From positions 6,449,985 to 6,513,984 of the forward strand of contig NC_133940.1 in the NCBI RefSeq assembly GCF_031877795.1: 64,000 nucleotides of DNA, in the 5' to 3' direction. The DNA is from Strix aluco. Taxonomy: Eukaryota > Chordata > Aves > Strigiformes > Strigidae. Numbering within the stretch: the stretch's first letter is position 1; each line of letters opens with the position of its first letter. The notes under the pieces are model-generated. The model saw only the letters and a list, made by a program, of their open reading frames with translations. It had not been told where the DNA came from and did not search any database. Below are positions 51,917-64,000 of the stretch, in pieces. The translations under genes were made by a program, and so were the position numbers.

Positions 51917-54900
51917 CTGACACGGCACTGATGTAGTACTGATAAATAGTGCAATCACAGGCAAAATCTGAGCAGAGGATCAGATTTCAGTTTACAGTTT
52001 AGCCATTTACTGGAGCTGGCCAACATTGAGAGAGAACAGAGAAATCTATGTGTGTTTGTGATTCTACAGATAGAGTGTATTGAATGTTATGATATGGTAA
52101 TTCATCTCTTTTTTAAAAACTAATTTATGGACAGATTGCACAGAAACATGCCTTAAATTTGTTATCAGCTATTAATAGGCAGGCATTACTGATTTTGTCT
52201 CTATTCCAAAACTGGATTAAAACATAAGCTATGGGAATGTTCTTAATCATTCAGACTCTCTCTAAATATAAGTTGTGACTGATCTTTACTGGCATCCAAA
52301 ATATTATAATTAACATACCATGATAAAAATGGTATACTTTCCACTATGGGAAATTGTTCTCTATTAATAAACCAACCAAGTGAAAATCTACTGTATATTA
52401 ACAGCAGCAGAATTCAAAATAGTATGCACCAGGGAAATACATGTTCGGGTTCTACCTGCCCTCCGGTACACTCCCAGTATGGTTGTTGCTGTGTATCAGA
52501 AGGGAGGGAGTGTAAAAAAACCACCAAGTGCTTGTGCATGCAGCTTGATATACAAGGTCATATTTGTACACTGTGATTCCAATCAAACCAGTGGAGAAAA
52601 GCGAGTCCATTTTATTAGGAGTACAGGTCTTCTTTATCCACGAGATGGCACTCTCTTTGCCACTTCTGTGCTAGACAGGGCTGAGTACAGATGAAGTATA
52701 CCAGGAGAAAATGAATCCAGCCGTAGAATACAGAAAAATAATGTTTATCTTCATTCTTAATTTATTCAAAGAAAAAGTAATTTCTCATCAATTTTATAGC
52801 TGTCTATTTCAGCTGTATCAAACTCACCTTATAAGGGACTGAAGTGGACATTTTTCTTCAAGCAGACGTCTCAGTCATAACACAGCATAAAAAATGATGA
52901 GCCCTAGGAAAGAGGTTTTGTTCTTGCTGGAGTACCGTGACCCACAGTGATTCCTGAGCAGTATTCCACACAGGTCAGCATCACAGCGGCGGTGCTGGGC
53001 ATGGTGGGGCCAGTTCTGCATGCAATGTGCAGGGGAGAGTGGTTGTGCAACGCACAAGTGTTGGTATATCAGGGATGATAATTGCTGTCAGGGTAAAGTG
53101 CCACACAATGACTTTTCTTGAGGAAGGCACCTCATGCAGTCACTCATGGTATAGCCTGTGCCCTTCAGGGTGGGGAGGAAGCCCAGACCCCCAGAAGCAT
53201 GCCCATGGCAGAGCAGCTCAACAGGACAGGCCAAGCTGAACATGGCAGCCCTGGTGACAAGGGCCTGATGGCTGCTGCCACAGGATGGGATTGATGGGCT
53301 GGGTGGGTTTCTGAAATGGGAGTTCCAGGGCAGGGGATTGCAGAGGGACTGGGAGGGATGGGGACGAGGACTGGGATGTGGGGAGCCACAAAGAACAGCC
53401 ACCCCCCTGCACACCATGACCATTACAGTGCTGACAGCAGCAGCCATGAGGGCATCTTTCCAGGCTTTGGCATAGACAAGAAGTCCCAACAAAGTGTCAG
53501 CTCATGTGCTCCCTCTGTGGGTGCTCAAGCCCTGGCACCTTCCATGGCATAGGTGACCATTTCTAGAGCCCCAGTGCAGTGGTGATGGGCCCATCAAAGC
53601 AGAGAACAGGTTTCTTGATGGGAAGGAAAATGTCAGGAGCCATGAGCTGTTGTTCAGGCAGCAGATATGAAACTGCTGAGCTGCTGCTGCTGTGCATGGA
53701 GCTGGGAGCAGGTACAGGCTGTGCAATACATGGATATACCCTAAATATCACACAGGTAATAAAAGGGCTTCTTTCTTTGAGCAAAGTCACGGTGGAGCTA
53801 CGTCAATATCTGCAGTATGATACAGAGGAGACCATCATTCACGGCAGTGCTAAATATCCATGGGAGGTTCCCCAGATTTCTTGTACTTATTTAAACCTTT
53901 AATGTATTTTTGGATGTCTCTGTGTATGGAGGTCACACACAGAATGCTTAAATGCAAAGGGGGAGCAGGGAGATGTTAGGAGCAGGTGTAAAGACAATAA
54001 AGACACAAGTATTTTTATTTTTCAGGAACCAAACCATATATTTCTTAGCAATTGTTCCTGTATCTATTTAACTGACTATTGATACACATGAACCTCTTCT
54101 GAAGATGGGAAGAAGATGTTTACAGCTGAGGAAGAGGATACGAGAGTAAGCAGAGAAGTAACATGAAGGGAGAGTTACTGGGGTGGGACCCTGAAGCAAG
54201 GGTTGCCAAGCCTCAAATCAAAGCACTGCACAGAGACACGAGGCAGGAACATTGGTGCAATAGTTTTGGGGGTAGAGGTTGTTCTTTTTTGTTTTTTCTT
54301 GATCCTCTGTCAGCAGGTGATGGAACATTGGGAACACCCTTGTCAAATAGCAGCTAACTTAGCGTGATAGGCGTGAAGCAGAAGAGTTTGTCACACCAGG
54401 ATTAAGCAGTGGGAACTGGGGAGAAAATCACCACCATGCACTGCTGATGTCACCTGAGTTACAGCTGAGTCTAAAGCCAAGACACACTCTGACAGAGAAG
54501 AACCAGTGTTTTTTCTCCCCGCAGTGGCAGGGAGGTCCTGCCTGCTCTCACAGGTACCTCCATGGCAGGAGCAGCTGTGCCCATGTAAAACTCTGTGCAA
54601 CCAATTAATCCAGTCAATGAGAACAGCATCATAAATATAATCTAGGTTATGCAGTTTGCATATATTTAGTATAAACTCACTTTCAGAACTATGCTGGCAT
54701 AATTCCTTTTTCACGATTGCTGTGTAAGCAGGAAACGCACACATTTAACATCTTCAGTTGAACCCTAACCTTCCTCTGCATTGCTCCCTTATTCTGAGGA
54801 AAAGCTCTGATTTGTCTAACTCTACCAGCCAAGTACTGCTCCCTAATGACCAGGATTAGGCACAAATCCATTTTCTTCTATGGAGATTCCAATCCCTCAA

Positions 54901-56828
54901 GAGTTTGTAGTCTGCTTCCCCCCACCCCGCTGTAACTTTGACTTCTGGAGTCTAATCTCATACTGAACTCTGGTTTTGCTTGTTGCAAGGGAAATTTTTT
55001 CTAATTTTAGCCTGCTTCATTTGTGTCTTCTAAAAGAAATCCAATGCAAAGATGGTTAGAAGAAAGATTATGAGAAGCTGACTTCAGCTGTCTGTGGAAG
55101 CTGGAAATCACTCACCATTCTTGTTAGATTATTTTTCACCTTTTTTCTTCCATGCTAGCCTGCATAGGAACCAATAAAGTATCCTATAAGAGTTCCTGCA
55201 ATCCCAAACCTACCTGCTCTTCCGCAACAATAATAAAAAAGAAAAACTATTGCTTTTTATATCTAGTAACTTACATTCTGTTCCTTCCCTGGAGGTACTG
55301 TTGAAGTTTGCACTGGAGTACAATATTTTGCATCTTTCTTTGCTCTTCTCAACATTTTTCTCTTCTGCTTACAGACAATTAGTAAGAGAAAATTCTTCCA
55401 AGAGGGTTGAACTCAAATGTTCTGTGCCTTGGACTCTGACTGTGCTCTGTGATGAAAATTTTGGATATTCTAGATTTGTGGCTTCAGAACACTTGTTTTT
55501 GTTTTCTCCTTGCTTTACAGAATTACTGCTGCAATTCTGGTGGACTAGCTGTCAGAGGCATATACTTCGTTTGATATTTTAATTCTAATGAGGGTCTCAA
55601 ATTTAGAACAAGCCCTTTATAGTGACAGTGAATGATGACTCACTGTATAAAAGAGTCTCCTAGACAGATAATTATTTAGGCATGTATTTCAGGGGATCAT
55701 CCATTAGGTGTCTCAGAGGAAGAGATTATTTTTTTATCAACAGGGAAGACAAGACAGTGAGTTAAATTACCTTGAAGGCAATACTGACTCATGAGGGGTA
55801 ATGGGAAGTGATTTGAGTGATACATATATGTCCTGGCTAAATCTGGCTTTTCTTATTTAGTATGTGGCATTTGAAGCTGGCTAATTGTCAAGATTTTCTT
55901 GAGTATATAGCTATCTCAGACTATCCACTAGGCCTGATTTAAGAGTTTGTTGCTTAAGACTTGTTGGTCTCAGCAGTGACTGTGGTCTGACATTGACACC
56001 CCAGATCCCTCCTTGGGAAGAATTACGGTTGCAAGCTCAGAGGAACTACATAGGGTAACATGGTCCAGGCTGACGTAAGTCGTGACTACAAACTGCTAGC
56101 AAAGAAGCCAAAATAGCCCCAGGTTATATTTATATTTCATTTCATTCATCCTGAAAGAAAGCATCACAGGCTGGAGGAAATTTATGACACTTCTGAGGTA
56201 CTTGAAGATGGACTTCAAATTGTTGGCTTAAAATTGTAGCCTGATTGATTTGACCATCACAGTGACCTTACTACATTTAGATGAGCTCTTTATAATATTA
56301 TCTGGGGGTTTGACTCTTCATATGGGGTCAGACTTTATCTTCTGTAGTAGCTCTGGTCAGCGCCCACTGCAGCAGACTCAGGGGTGTTTACCTGGAGGAA
56401 TTATGGAGGCTGCTTAGGACAGAGCTGGCAAGGTATACTGGGAAGTGTGAGGCAGCATAAATGGATGAAACACAGGGATTTCTGATACAAGACAAAATTA
56501 TGCATTTTTGAAATCCCTGATGAAAACTTCCCCTTTCCCCATGACGCATATGAAGTAATCTTCCCTTGAATCTTGTATCCGTATGATCTTACCTTCATAG
56601 CTTTTTCCAGCATTACTCTTGCTACAAAAGTGCTGTAGGTCAGCTATCATAGCTCAACTTATCATTCAAATACTTATAATTACTGCTTGCATCAGGTAGC
56701 CAGCAAATTATTTCCTCTTGGCCCTGAATTTGTGCTCTTTCAGGTTCTCCATAGAGCATTAGAGCATTTCCCTAGTGATCAGTCTCATAAAATGACCCTT
56801 TGAGAACAACCATAGGTTTCAGTAGGAG

Positions 56829-56847
56829 AAAAAAAAAAAAAAAAAAA
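56829..56847. repeat. A19 homopolymer
   Basis: Nineteen consecutive A. No retrocopy body was recognised upstream. Confidence 0.9.
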
Positions 56848-57981
56848 GGTGGTTTAATGTGAAAAAGCATGAACAACTTTCTTACTGGTTAGTTGCCCCG
56901 AACAAATGCTGCCCTTCTGACATGGAGTCAGCGGGTGGCTGTCAGGTGATGACTGTAGCATCCAGGGCAAATTATGGTTTTAGAGCTGAAAGGTCATGTA
57001 TCCCCTGACCACCTCATGCCTGGAGCTTCTTAGAACTACTACCCTGTTTTAATTTTTACATTAACAAAGACATAAACACTCTTCATAGGGAACTAAACCC
57101 ATTAGATAGGGCTCTTCATGTTTGGATAAATGACTGTATCCTTTTTAAAAAAGAGGAAAATAATGGAGAACTTCCTACAGATGTGAAAATTAATGACATT
57201 CCCTTATGCAGCCTTTGATACAGCCTTACTCTGTCTGGGTTAACTTGACTTAATTTTAAATGCTTGCATGATCCCATATTCTCAATTTTTTTATCTAGTG
57301 TTCACATATTTTCCCAACTTTGTTTTTAAAGGAAGAAATCTTGCTTATGCTAAAATAGCTCCATAAAATAGCTCACATTTGAAAATAAAAGCACATTTCT
57401 TTTCAAAGACAATGCCAATAATTGGAGCAATTATGTAACAGAAAATGCTGGTATGTGCAGACAGCTATCACAGATCAAATCCAGGAGCTTCACTGCAGAA
57501 TAATCACTTTGCACCGTGAGACAGCAGCAAACCATAGTGATATTAGAAATGGATGAGAAAGAGAGGAATGAAGAAAGCTATATGTACCAGTGCAGTCCCT
57601 AAATACAGTGGTTAAATTAGTACAAATCCAGCCTGTGATATTATTTGGTGTACACACAAATGCAGTGTATATGGTAGATCCAAGCTACAGTTACAATTAA
57701 ACAGATAAAACTTGTATTAAAATCTGAAACTAATAGTTCTATTAGAGGTGTAACAGAGCTCTCTAAGACAGGACGAACAAATCTTACATCACTACCTCGA
57801 CACATTTATATGATGGTCACTGTTGGGTTTGCCTACACTTGGGTCCTGCTGAAATCATTGTGAATACCAAACAGCCATTGCCAGCCACTGAGCAAATAAC
57901 TATTTTCCTGTCTGCCAACCCTTTCCAAGCCACGATGTCTCTCACGAGAACTGAAAGTTACCTAGCTATGCACATTCTTGA

Positions 57982-58005
57982 TAAAAAAACAAAACAAAAC
58001 AAAAC
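57982..58005. repeat. (AAAAC)n simple repeat
   Basis: An A-run then three to four AAAAC units. Confidence 0.85.
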
Positions 58006-60962
58006 CTACAACAGTGTGTTTTCATGGAAACCAGCCTCTTCATGTACTTTAAAAGAACAGGATATTACTGCTTTTCTGTTATTATTTGCATTGTGAAATT
58101 TCAATACATATTTCTATCAACGCCTTGGCCTTGGGTATATTCTAGCTCTAGATTTAATTTCTGCAGAAAGTAATTTCCATTTTCCTTCATTTATGTAATT
58201 TTAGTTTAGTAGTTTTAGTCAACGTGTACAGCCATGAAATTTCAGTAGCTATGATTAAAACCAGCAAAGCACATTTCCATTCGTCCATCTTCATATTGGG
58301 GAAAGAAATGTAAACAGCCTTTTCCTCTAGGGAGATTAACAATCAAAAAAGTTGCAGAGAATTGCTGTTAAAGCATACATCCAGAGTGAAAGTACTAGCA
58401 ATAACTACCACTTTCCCAGTGTAATGATTTCCATATCCCCTTCAAAAGTGCTTGAAAACCCAAAGGATTTGACTGAATATAGATGGGTTGGCTATTATAT
58501 GATTTTAGTGATTGATCTAGCCTGCTTACTTTTTGTCACTCATGCTTCAAAAGAAAAGGGATAATGATCTGCTTGCCTAAAATCAGATGCATCATTTGGA
58601 TGTTCTAAATCTTTTCTTAAGAAGAACCCTTGAAAGGAGTTTACAGTGTTAATAACAAAATAGCAAAATGAGATTATAGAGAGTAAAAATACTAAATCAC
58701 ACAAAACCAAACTATTTTTAGCAAGAGCAAAAACCTAAATAAACAAAGGCTGCTCTACATTTTCCAGATTCTGAAATTTTGATCAAAATATGGAAACTTA
58801 GAATTTTCATGAGTAAATGAAAAATGTCATTAGAATATAAACTAGACTATTTCAGTTAGAAGGGACCTACAATGATCATCTAGTCCAACTGCCTGACCAA
58901 TTCAGGGCTGACCAAAAGTTAAAGCATGTTGTTAAGGGCATTGTCCAAACGCCTCTTAAACACTGACAGGCTTGGGGCATTGACCACCTCTCTAGGAAGC
59001 CTGTTCCACTGTTTGACCACCCTCTTGATAAAAAAATGCTTCCTAATGTCCAGTCTGAACCTCCCCTGGTGCAGCTTTGAACCATTCCCACATATCTTAT
59101 CACTGGGTACCAGGGAGGGGAGTTCAGCACCTCCCTCTCCACTTCCCCTCCTCAGGAAGCTGTAGAGAGCAATGAGGTCACCCCTCAGCCTCCTTTTTTC
59201 CAAGCTAGACAATCCCAGAGTCCTCAGCCGCTCCTCACAGGACATGCCTTCCAGCCCTTCACCACCTTTGCTGCCCTCCTCTGGGCACATTCAAGGACCT
59301 TCACATCCTTCTGAAACTGTGGGGCCCAGAACTGCACACAGTATCCGAGGTGAGGCCGCACCAGCGCGGAATACAGCGGGATAATCCCTCTTTTGCCCGG
59401 CTGGCCGTGCTGGGTTTGATGCACCCCAGGATGTGGTTTTCCCCCTTGGCTGCCAGGGCACGCTGCTGGCTCCTAGTGAGCTGCTGCCAGCCAGCACCCC
59501 AGAGCCCTTTCTGCAGGGCTGCTCTCCAGACTCTCCTCTCCCAGTTTATGCGTGTGCCTCTGTCTTAAGTGCAGAATCCAGCATGTGGACTTGTTAGATT
59601 TCATCCCACTAGTCATAGCCCAGAGCTCCAGTCTATCTAGATCCTCTGCAAGGCCTCTTGTCCCTCAGGAGAGTCAACAGCACCTCCCAGTTTGGTATCA
59701 TCAGCAAACTTGCTAAAGGTGCATTCAACTCCTGCATCCAGATCACTGATAAATATACTGAACAGAGTTAGACCCAGAACTGAACCCTGAGGATTACAGC
59801 TGGTGACTGGTTGCCAGCTGGTGTAACCCCATTTGGTACAACGCTTTGAGCCTTGCCCTTCAGCCAGTTCTTCACCCAGTGCACTGTGAACCCACCCATC
59901 CCACGGTTGGATAACTTGTCCAAAAGGATGCTGTGAGGGACAGTATCGAAAGCCTTACTAAAATCCAGAAAAACTATAGCCACTACCTTCACCCTACATC
60001 TACTAGGTGGGTGACCTTATCATAAAAGGAAACCAAATTAGTTAAACAGGACTTTCATTTTATGAACCCACGTTGACTGTGCCTGATGACTGCATTATTT
60101 TCTAAATGCCTTTCCATAATACCCAGTATATTCTCTATACTTTTTCCAGGAACTGAGGTTAGACTAACAAGTCTGTAGTTCTCTGGGTCTTCCCTCATGC
60201 CCTTTTTGCAGATTGGAATAAAATTTCCTAGCTTCCAGCCAGCAGGGACCTCCCCAGACTCCCAAGACCTTTAGTAGATGATAGAGAGGGGTCCTGCAAT
60301 CACATCCACAAGCTCCTTCAGTACTCTGGTGTGAATCCCATCAGGCCCCGTGGACTTGTGAACATTCAGCTGGTACACCTGGTCCCTTACAATTTCAGTG
60401 TCCACAAATGGAAAGTCACTCTTAGCACACTCATGGTCCTCCAACTCAGGGGACTGGGCAGCCCAAGGTCTATCAGTATTATTAAAGACTGTGGCAAAAA
60501 CACATTGAATGCCTCTTCTTTTTCTTCATTCCTATTAGTCAGAGGACCTTCTTCAACAAGTATCAGTCCAATGTTTTTTTTAGACCTCCTCTTGCTATTA
60601 ACATACTTAAAAAAGCCCTTCTTGTTATCTGAAACAACACTGTCCAGTTTCAGCTGTAATTGAGCTTTGGCCTTTTGTGTCTTCTCCCTGAACAAATGAA
60701 CCACAGCTCTGTACTGATGCTGTGAAGCCTGACCTTGCTTCCAGAGGTTTCTTTTTCCTTTTTGAGCTCCATGAGGTGTTCCCTGTTCAGCCAAGGTGTT
60801 TTCTGCCCTGCTTGCTTGTCTTATTACACAGTGGAGTTGCCTGCTCCTGTGCTTCTAAAAGGTGGTTCTTAAAGACTGACCAGCACTCATGGACTCCTAA
60901 GCTCTCAAAAGCAGATTCCCAGGGTACTCTGCTAAATAGCTCCCTGAATAGCTTAAGTCCAG

Positions 60963-60967
60963 GGTAG
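60963..60967. repeat. target-site duplication, left copy (GGTAG)
   Basis: The pentamer immediately before the LTR, matching 61553-61557 exactly. Confidence 0.85.
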
Positions 60968-61552
60968 TGTTGTGGTTTAAACCCAGCCAGCAGCCAAACA
61001 CCACGCAGCCGCTCACTCACCCTCTTCTGCCCTGGAAGATTGAGGAAAGAATTGGATGGGTAAAGGTAAGGAGGCTCATAAGTTGGGATAAAAACAATCT
61101 AATAATTGAAATAAAATAAAATTATGATAATAGAATATACAAATGAGTAATGCACAATGCAATTGCTCATCACCCACCAACTGATGCCCAGCCCATTGCT
61201 GGCCAGCGATCCCAGAGGAGAAAAAATTCTGAAACTGCAGTCCTGGAAGAGAGGTAGCTAGCTTTCCAGCCAACCCTCATCTATATACTGAGCACGATGT
61301 TGCATGATATGGAATATTTCACTGGCCACTTTGGGTCCATTGTTATGCCTGTGCTCCCTCCCAGTTGCTTGTGTGCCTGCACAGTAGCAAGACATGGGAA
61401 ACTGAAAAGTCCTTGATTTCTTAGCAACAACTAATAACATCAGTATATTATCAACATTCTTCTCATACCAAATCCCATACTGAATGTAAACCAAAGCACT
61501 ATTGTAGCTACTAAGAAGAAAAACTAACTCTATCCTAGCTGAAATCAGGACA
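60968..61552 (-). mobile_element. solo LTR of an avian ERVL-like element, inserted in CR1
   Basis: The 585 bp begin TG and end CA on either strand and are flanked by the identical pentamer GGTAG at 60963-60967 and 61553-61557, a clean target-site duplication. Read on the minus strand it opens TGTCCTGATTTCAGCTAGG, has a TATA-like TATATAGA near 61284, and closes TTTAAACCACAACA. This matches an LTR type I know from avian genomes. CR1 endonuclease sequence resumes immediately beyond it. No internal retroviral genes are present, so this is a solo LTR left by LTR-LTR recombination. The minus strand is the sense orientation by promoter and ends. Family name is from memory; the boundaries are seen directly. 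Confidence 0.88.
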
Positions 61553-61557
61553 GGTAG
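61553..61557. repeat. target-site duplication, right copy (GGTAG)
   Basis: The pentamer immediately after the LTR, matching 60963-60967 exactly. Confidence 0.85.
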
Positions 61558-61815
61558 CAGCTCTCCTGTCCTTTTTTCTTGTTACACTGAAAATATTAAA
61601 ATCAATTATTTCATGATCACTGTGGCCAAGACAGCCATCTACTGTCACATCCCCCATGAGTCCTTCTCTATTCACAAATACCAAGCCTAGGAGGACATCT
61701 TTACTAGCTGCTGCTCTTTATGTCATTTTTTCCAACTAAATCTTGAGTTAGCAGATAATTTTAAATCAGTCAAAAAAAGTAATCAGAAAAGTAAAAAAAC
61801 TGTAATGAATTTTGT

Positions 61816-61865
61816 TTTTCAACCCTGATGAAATGAATAGTACTGCAGAACATCAGGGTTGAAAA
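61816..61865. repeat. perfect 15-bp inverted repeat (hairpin)
   Basis: TTTTCAACCCTGATG at 61816-61830 and CATCAGGGTTGAAAA at 61851-61865 are exact reverse complements separated by 20 bases. It lies about 90 bases beyond the CR1 edge. Function unknown; it could be a relic of a small inverted-repeat element or a chance palindrome. Confidence 0.85.
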
Positions 61866-62086
61866 TGAGCAGCAATCTGAAATGTGTCTAATGACAATTT
61901 TTCACCGAGAGCAGATCAGGAAAGAAACTATGAGTGTGAAACTATGTTTATCTCACTGACACTGTGTTTAGAAACAGAGATCATATACTCAGTGGATGAA
62001 AACCATATCAGCACCTTGAAAAAACTATATATATGGATATCTTCGTATCATAGGAAAACTGAAATAAATGTTTGAAAAATGTTTGT

Positions 62087-62153
62087 GGGTGTGTATATAT
62101 GTGTATACGTATGTATATGCATGTATATGCATGTATATATGTATGTATATACA
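62087..62153. repeat. (TATG)n/(TG)n degenerate microsatellite
   Basis: GTGTATATATG, TATGCATG and GTATGTATAT words over about 67 bases. Confidence 0.85.
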
Positions 62154-62414
62154 CAACAACAAACAAATTAAATTAATAGCTAAAGACAAGACAAAGAGTA
62201 ATGTGAAAACTTTCTGGTCAGCAAACACCATGGGTTGGCATGATTTGTTTGTGTTCGTACAAGATAAATTATAAAAGCTGCAAATAAGTTACAGACAGAC
62301 ACCAGACAATCAGGAAAGACTTGAGAATTGTTAGATTGTGGACTTATATAGCATATTATTAGCTGTGGAAATTCAGATTTAATTCAACCAAAGAAAGTTC
62401 ACAGGTAATCATTA

Positions 62415-62486
62415 TAACTTGGCAATAGAGTTTAATCTAACAGATCATTCTAACTCGGCAAGAGAATTTAATGTAACAGATTCTTC
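62415..62486. repeat. 36-bp tandem duplication
   Basis: Two adjoining 36-base units, 62415-62450 and 62451-62486, start TAACTTGGCAATAGAG and TAACTCGGCAAGAGAA and agree at roughly 30 of 36 positions. No third copy is seen. Confidence 0.88.
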
Positions 62487-62992
62487 CAGATCATTTCTAT
62501 ATCTTCTTTGTGTCTTGTATTTATGATATAGGTTACCATATAGGAAACGTAGAACTGCTGCAAAATTAGAAACTGAAGATAAAAATAATTCAGTGCTGTA
62601 CCTGACGAACCACTAGAGTTGTTTGCATCATTTTAGTTCAGTGGTTCTGTAATATTCCAGACATTTGCATCTTAATGCTTAACTAGATGACCACAAAGCC
62701 AAAGCTGAGCAATTCATTACCTTGTGTTTCTTTTCATTTAACTTCACTGAAACTTCACTTATCCTTGCAAAAACATACACTGAAACCCTGCCAGAAATGG
62801 AATAGGAAAATGCCAAAGTAATCAGCCACCAGAAAGACGTTTGAACACAGTGGGAAAATGTCCTTGAGCCTGAACAGAAGACAAGTACGTCAATAAGTGT
62901 GCAGATAACAAGAGATATAGAACTTGGTGAACACTATACTATTCCCTGCAGTAAGCAAAAGCTCTCTTTTAGATGCATAGTGAGAGAGGGGG

Positions 62993-63009
62993 AAAAAAAA
63001 AAAAAAAAA
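62993..63009. repeat. A17 homopolymer
   Basis: Seventeen consecutive A preceded by GAGAGAGGGGG. Confidence 0.9.
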
Positions 63010-64000
63010 GGATCATCAAGAAAGAAATACTACACATTTCAAGAAATGTTGAAATGTTGACCAGTATTTGTGGTCTTTATTGTGCTACCAGGTATTGTGA
63101 AGACATCCTTGCTGAAATAATCACAAGCAATCTAAATGCTGTGGGAGGAACCTGTTCCCTGTTAGAATTGAAAAAGATTTCACAGAAGTTCAAAGTGGGA
63201 ATAAGGAGATTTAAACCTCACAGTGGTCCTCAAGCATGTGAAGCAATGGTCTGTGAAATTCAACAATCTACCCTAACACTCTAAGGTCCCACTCCTGATA
63301 CCTGGGAAGTCAATGACAAATTCAAATAGAGTCCAGTGAAAGCAAGGCTCAGAGTCCTCATAAATACAAGGAAGAAAAAAACTAAATTTGATGAACAGCT
63401 CTTTGATGGAAACTTCATATACAATTCTCATGTGTTCACCCAACCTTTGGCCTGACATCAGAGTTGTGAATTGTTTTGTAACAAACTGATGATAATTTTA
63501 ATTGACTAAAATATGTCATTTCTTAAATGAGAAAAAAGACTTCAGCAATCTAATAAAAGTAATAAAAATTCCCCTCTAATTTGTTTTGCTGAAAGCCTAC
63601 TACATTAACACCTGTTAAAAGGAAATGTACTAACAGGAGTCCTAAAAAGAAAAAATAAAAATGAAAACCAGATTAAACCACCGCAACAATCTCCTATTTT
63701 ATCAATGTTCTTTGTACACAATGATGTAGTTCTGCATAATGCAAATGTTAAGAGAGAATATATTTCCAAAGGCTGTATTCTGTAATGTGATGTAAATTTT
63801 CCATAAAATTCCCTGATGCGCTGTTATATATACATCTGGTAAAACGGGCTTAATAAAATCAAAAATATTTGTTATCTGGGAAGAACGGATTCTTAACAAT
63901 TGATTTCAAAGTAGCTGGGGGATAATTAGGTGATAAGAACTGAGATATATGAAGAACTAATTATGTTAAACCAATCTCTTGCTTCTTGACACTGTAACCA

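Larger units (their letters stand above)
51917..58843. other. intergenic DNA with a GC-rich patch, no gene supported
   Basis: Most is AT-rich. About 52960-53560 is clearly GC-richer, with G-rich plus-strand words (ggggacgagg, ctgggatgtggggag) and open frames of up to 134 codons (53088-53492 minus). None resembles a known protein to me. Confidence 0.55.
58844..61725 (-). mobile_element. CR1 LINE copy, 5'-truncated, split by an LTR
   Basis: Non-LTR retrotransposon relic read on the minus strand, with its 3' end at low coordinates. From 5' to 3' it holds three parts. The first is the end of the endonuclease domain at 61725-61558, with the SDHE motif at 61621-61610. The second is the endonuclease-RT linker at about 60967-60380 (LFRELFSRVPWE, ECWSVFKNHLL). 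The third is the reverse transcriptase, with [12 protein letters not shown] near 59970 and FADD kept at 59708-59697, then the C-terminal region and 3' end. Several frameshifts and stops make it inactive. An LTR at 60968-61552 interrupts it. Wording of the 3' region differs from the 13.5 and 50 kb copies, suggesting another CR1 subfamily. The 5' edge is approximate. Confidence 0.9.
61726..64000. other. intergenic DNA, no gene seen
   Basis: AT-rich sequence holding the hairpin, microsatellite, 36-bp duplication and A17 run listed separately. No coding potential is recognised. Confidence 0.65.

Noticed and set aside
58919..59290. 123-codon minus-strand open frame as a host gene
   Set aside because: It is the C-terminal ORF2 region of the CR1 copy ([20 protein letters not shown]).
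1..64000. CRISPR arrays, operons, phage or plasmid systems, toxin genes, tRNA or rRNA genes
   Set aside because: Nothing in the window supports any of these. Composition, the SLITRK4 gene and CR1 elements mark it as bird nuclear DNA.

Overview
This is a 64 kb stretch of vertebrate nuclear DNA, most likely from a bird. It carries several chicken-repeat-1 (CR1) retrotransposon copies, one of which keeps the CR1-type 3' end built from an ATTCTRTG-like octamer. It also has an LTR of a type I recognise from avian ERVL-like elements, AT-rich intergenic DNA, few simple repeats, and one intact vertebrate gene. There are no operons, CRISPR arrays or other prokaryotic features.

The only gene I can support is SLITRK4, on the minus strand. 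Its 837-residue coding region is a single uninterrupted exon (28644-31157). A strong polypyrimidine tract and splice acceptor lie about 50 bp upstream of the ATG (31208-31250). About 1.3 kb further upstream is a CpG island of roughly 1.8 kb (32540-34340) that must hold the promoter and the non-coding first exon or exons. Downstream of the stop codon, AT-rich sequence with several AATAAA signals fits a long 3' UTR. The product is a postsynaptic single-pass adhesion protein with two leucine-rich-repeat domains and a Trk-like C-terminal tyrosine motif.

Layout by region. 1-5762 is intergenic with simple repeats. 5763-6513 is an LTR-like repeat on the minus strand. 6514-23000 is intergenic, with a 0.66 kb 5'-truncated CR1 at 13543-14203. 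23000-28643 is the AT-rich 3' flank or 3' UTR of SLITRK4. 28644-31157 is the coding sequence. 31208-34340 is the intron and CpG island. 34341-46348 is intergenic, with candidate conserved regulatory DNA. 46349-46675 is a short CR1. 49414-51916 is a 2.5 kb plus-strand CR1 that joins the end of ORF1 (SGNH esterase) to the reverse transcriptase region by an internal deletion. 51917-58843 is intergenic, with an unexplained GC-rich patch at 52960-53560. 58844-61725 is a long minus-strand CR1 split by a 585 bp solo LTR (60968-61552) with a perfect 5-bp target-site duplication. 61726-64000 is intergenic, with a perfect 15-bp hairpin and a 36-bp tandem duplication.

The window is mostly the gene desert typical of SLITRK loci. 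I found no convincing new biological system. The best points to follow up are the nested LTR-in-CR1 insertion, the internally deleted CR1, the structure of the SLITRK4 promoter island, a hairpin at 61816-61865 and an orphan exon-like sequence at 48094-48118. Family assignments come from recognition by eye, without database searches.
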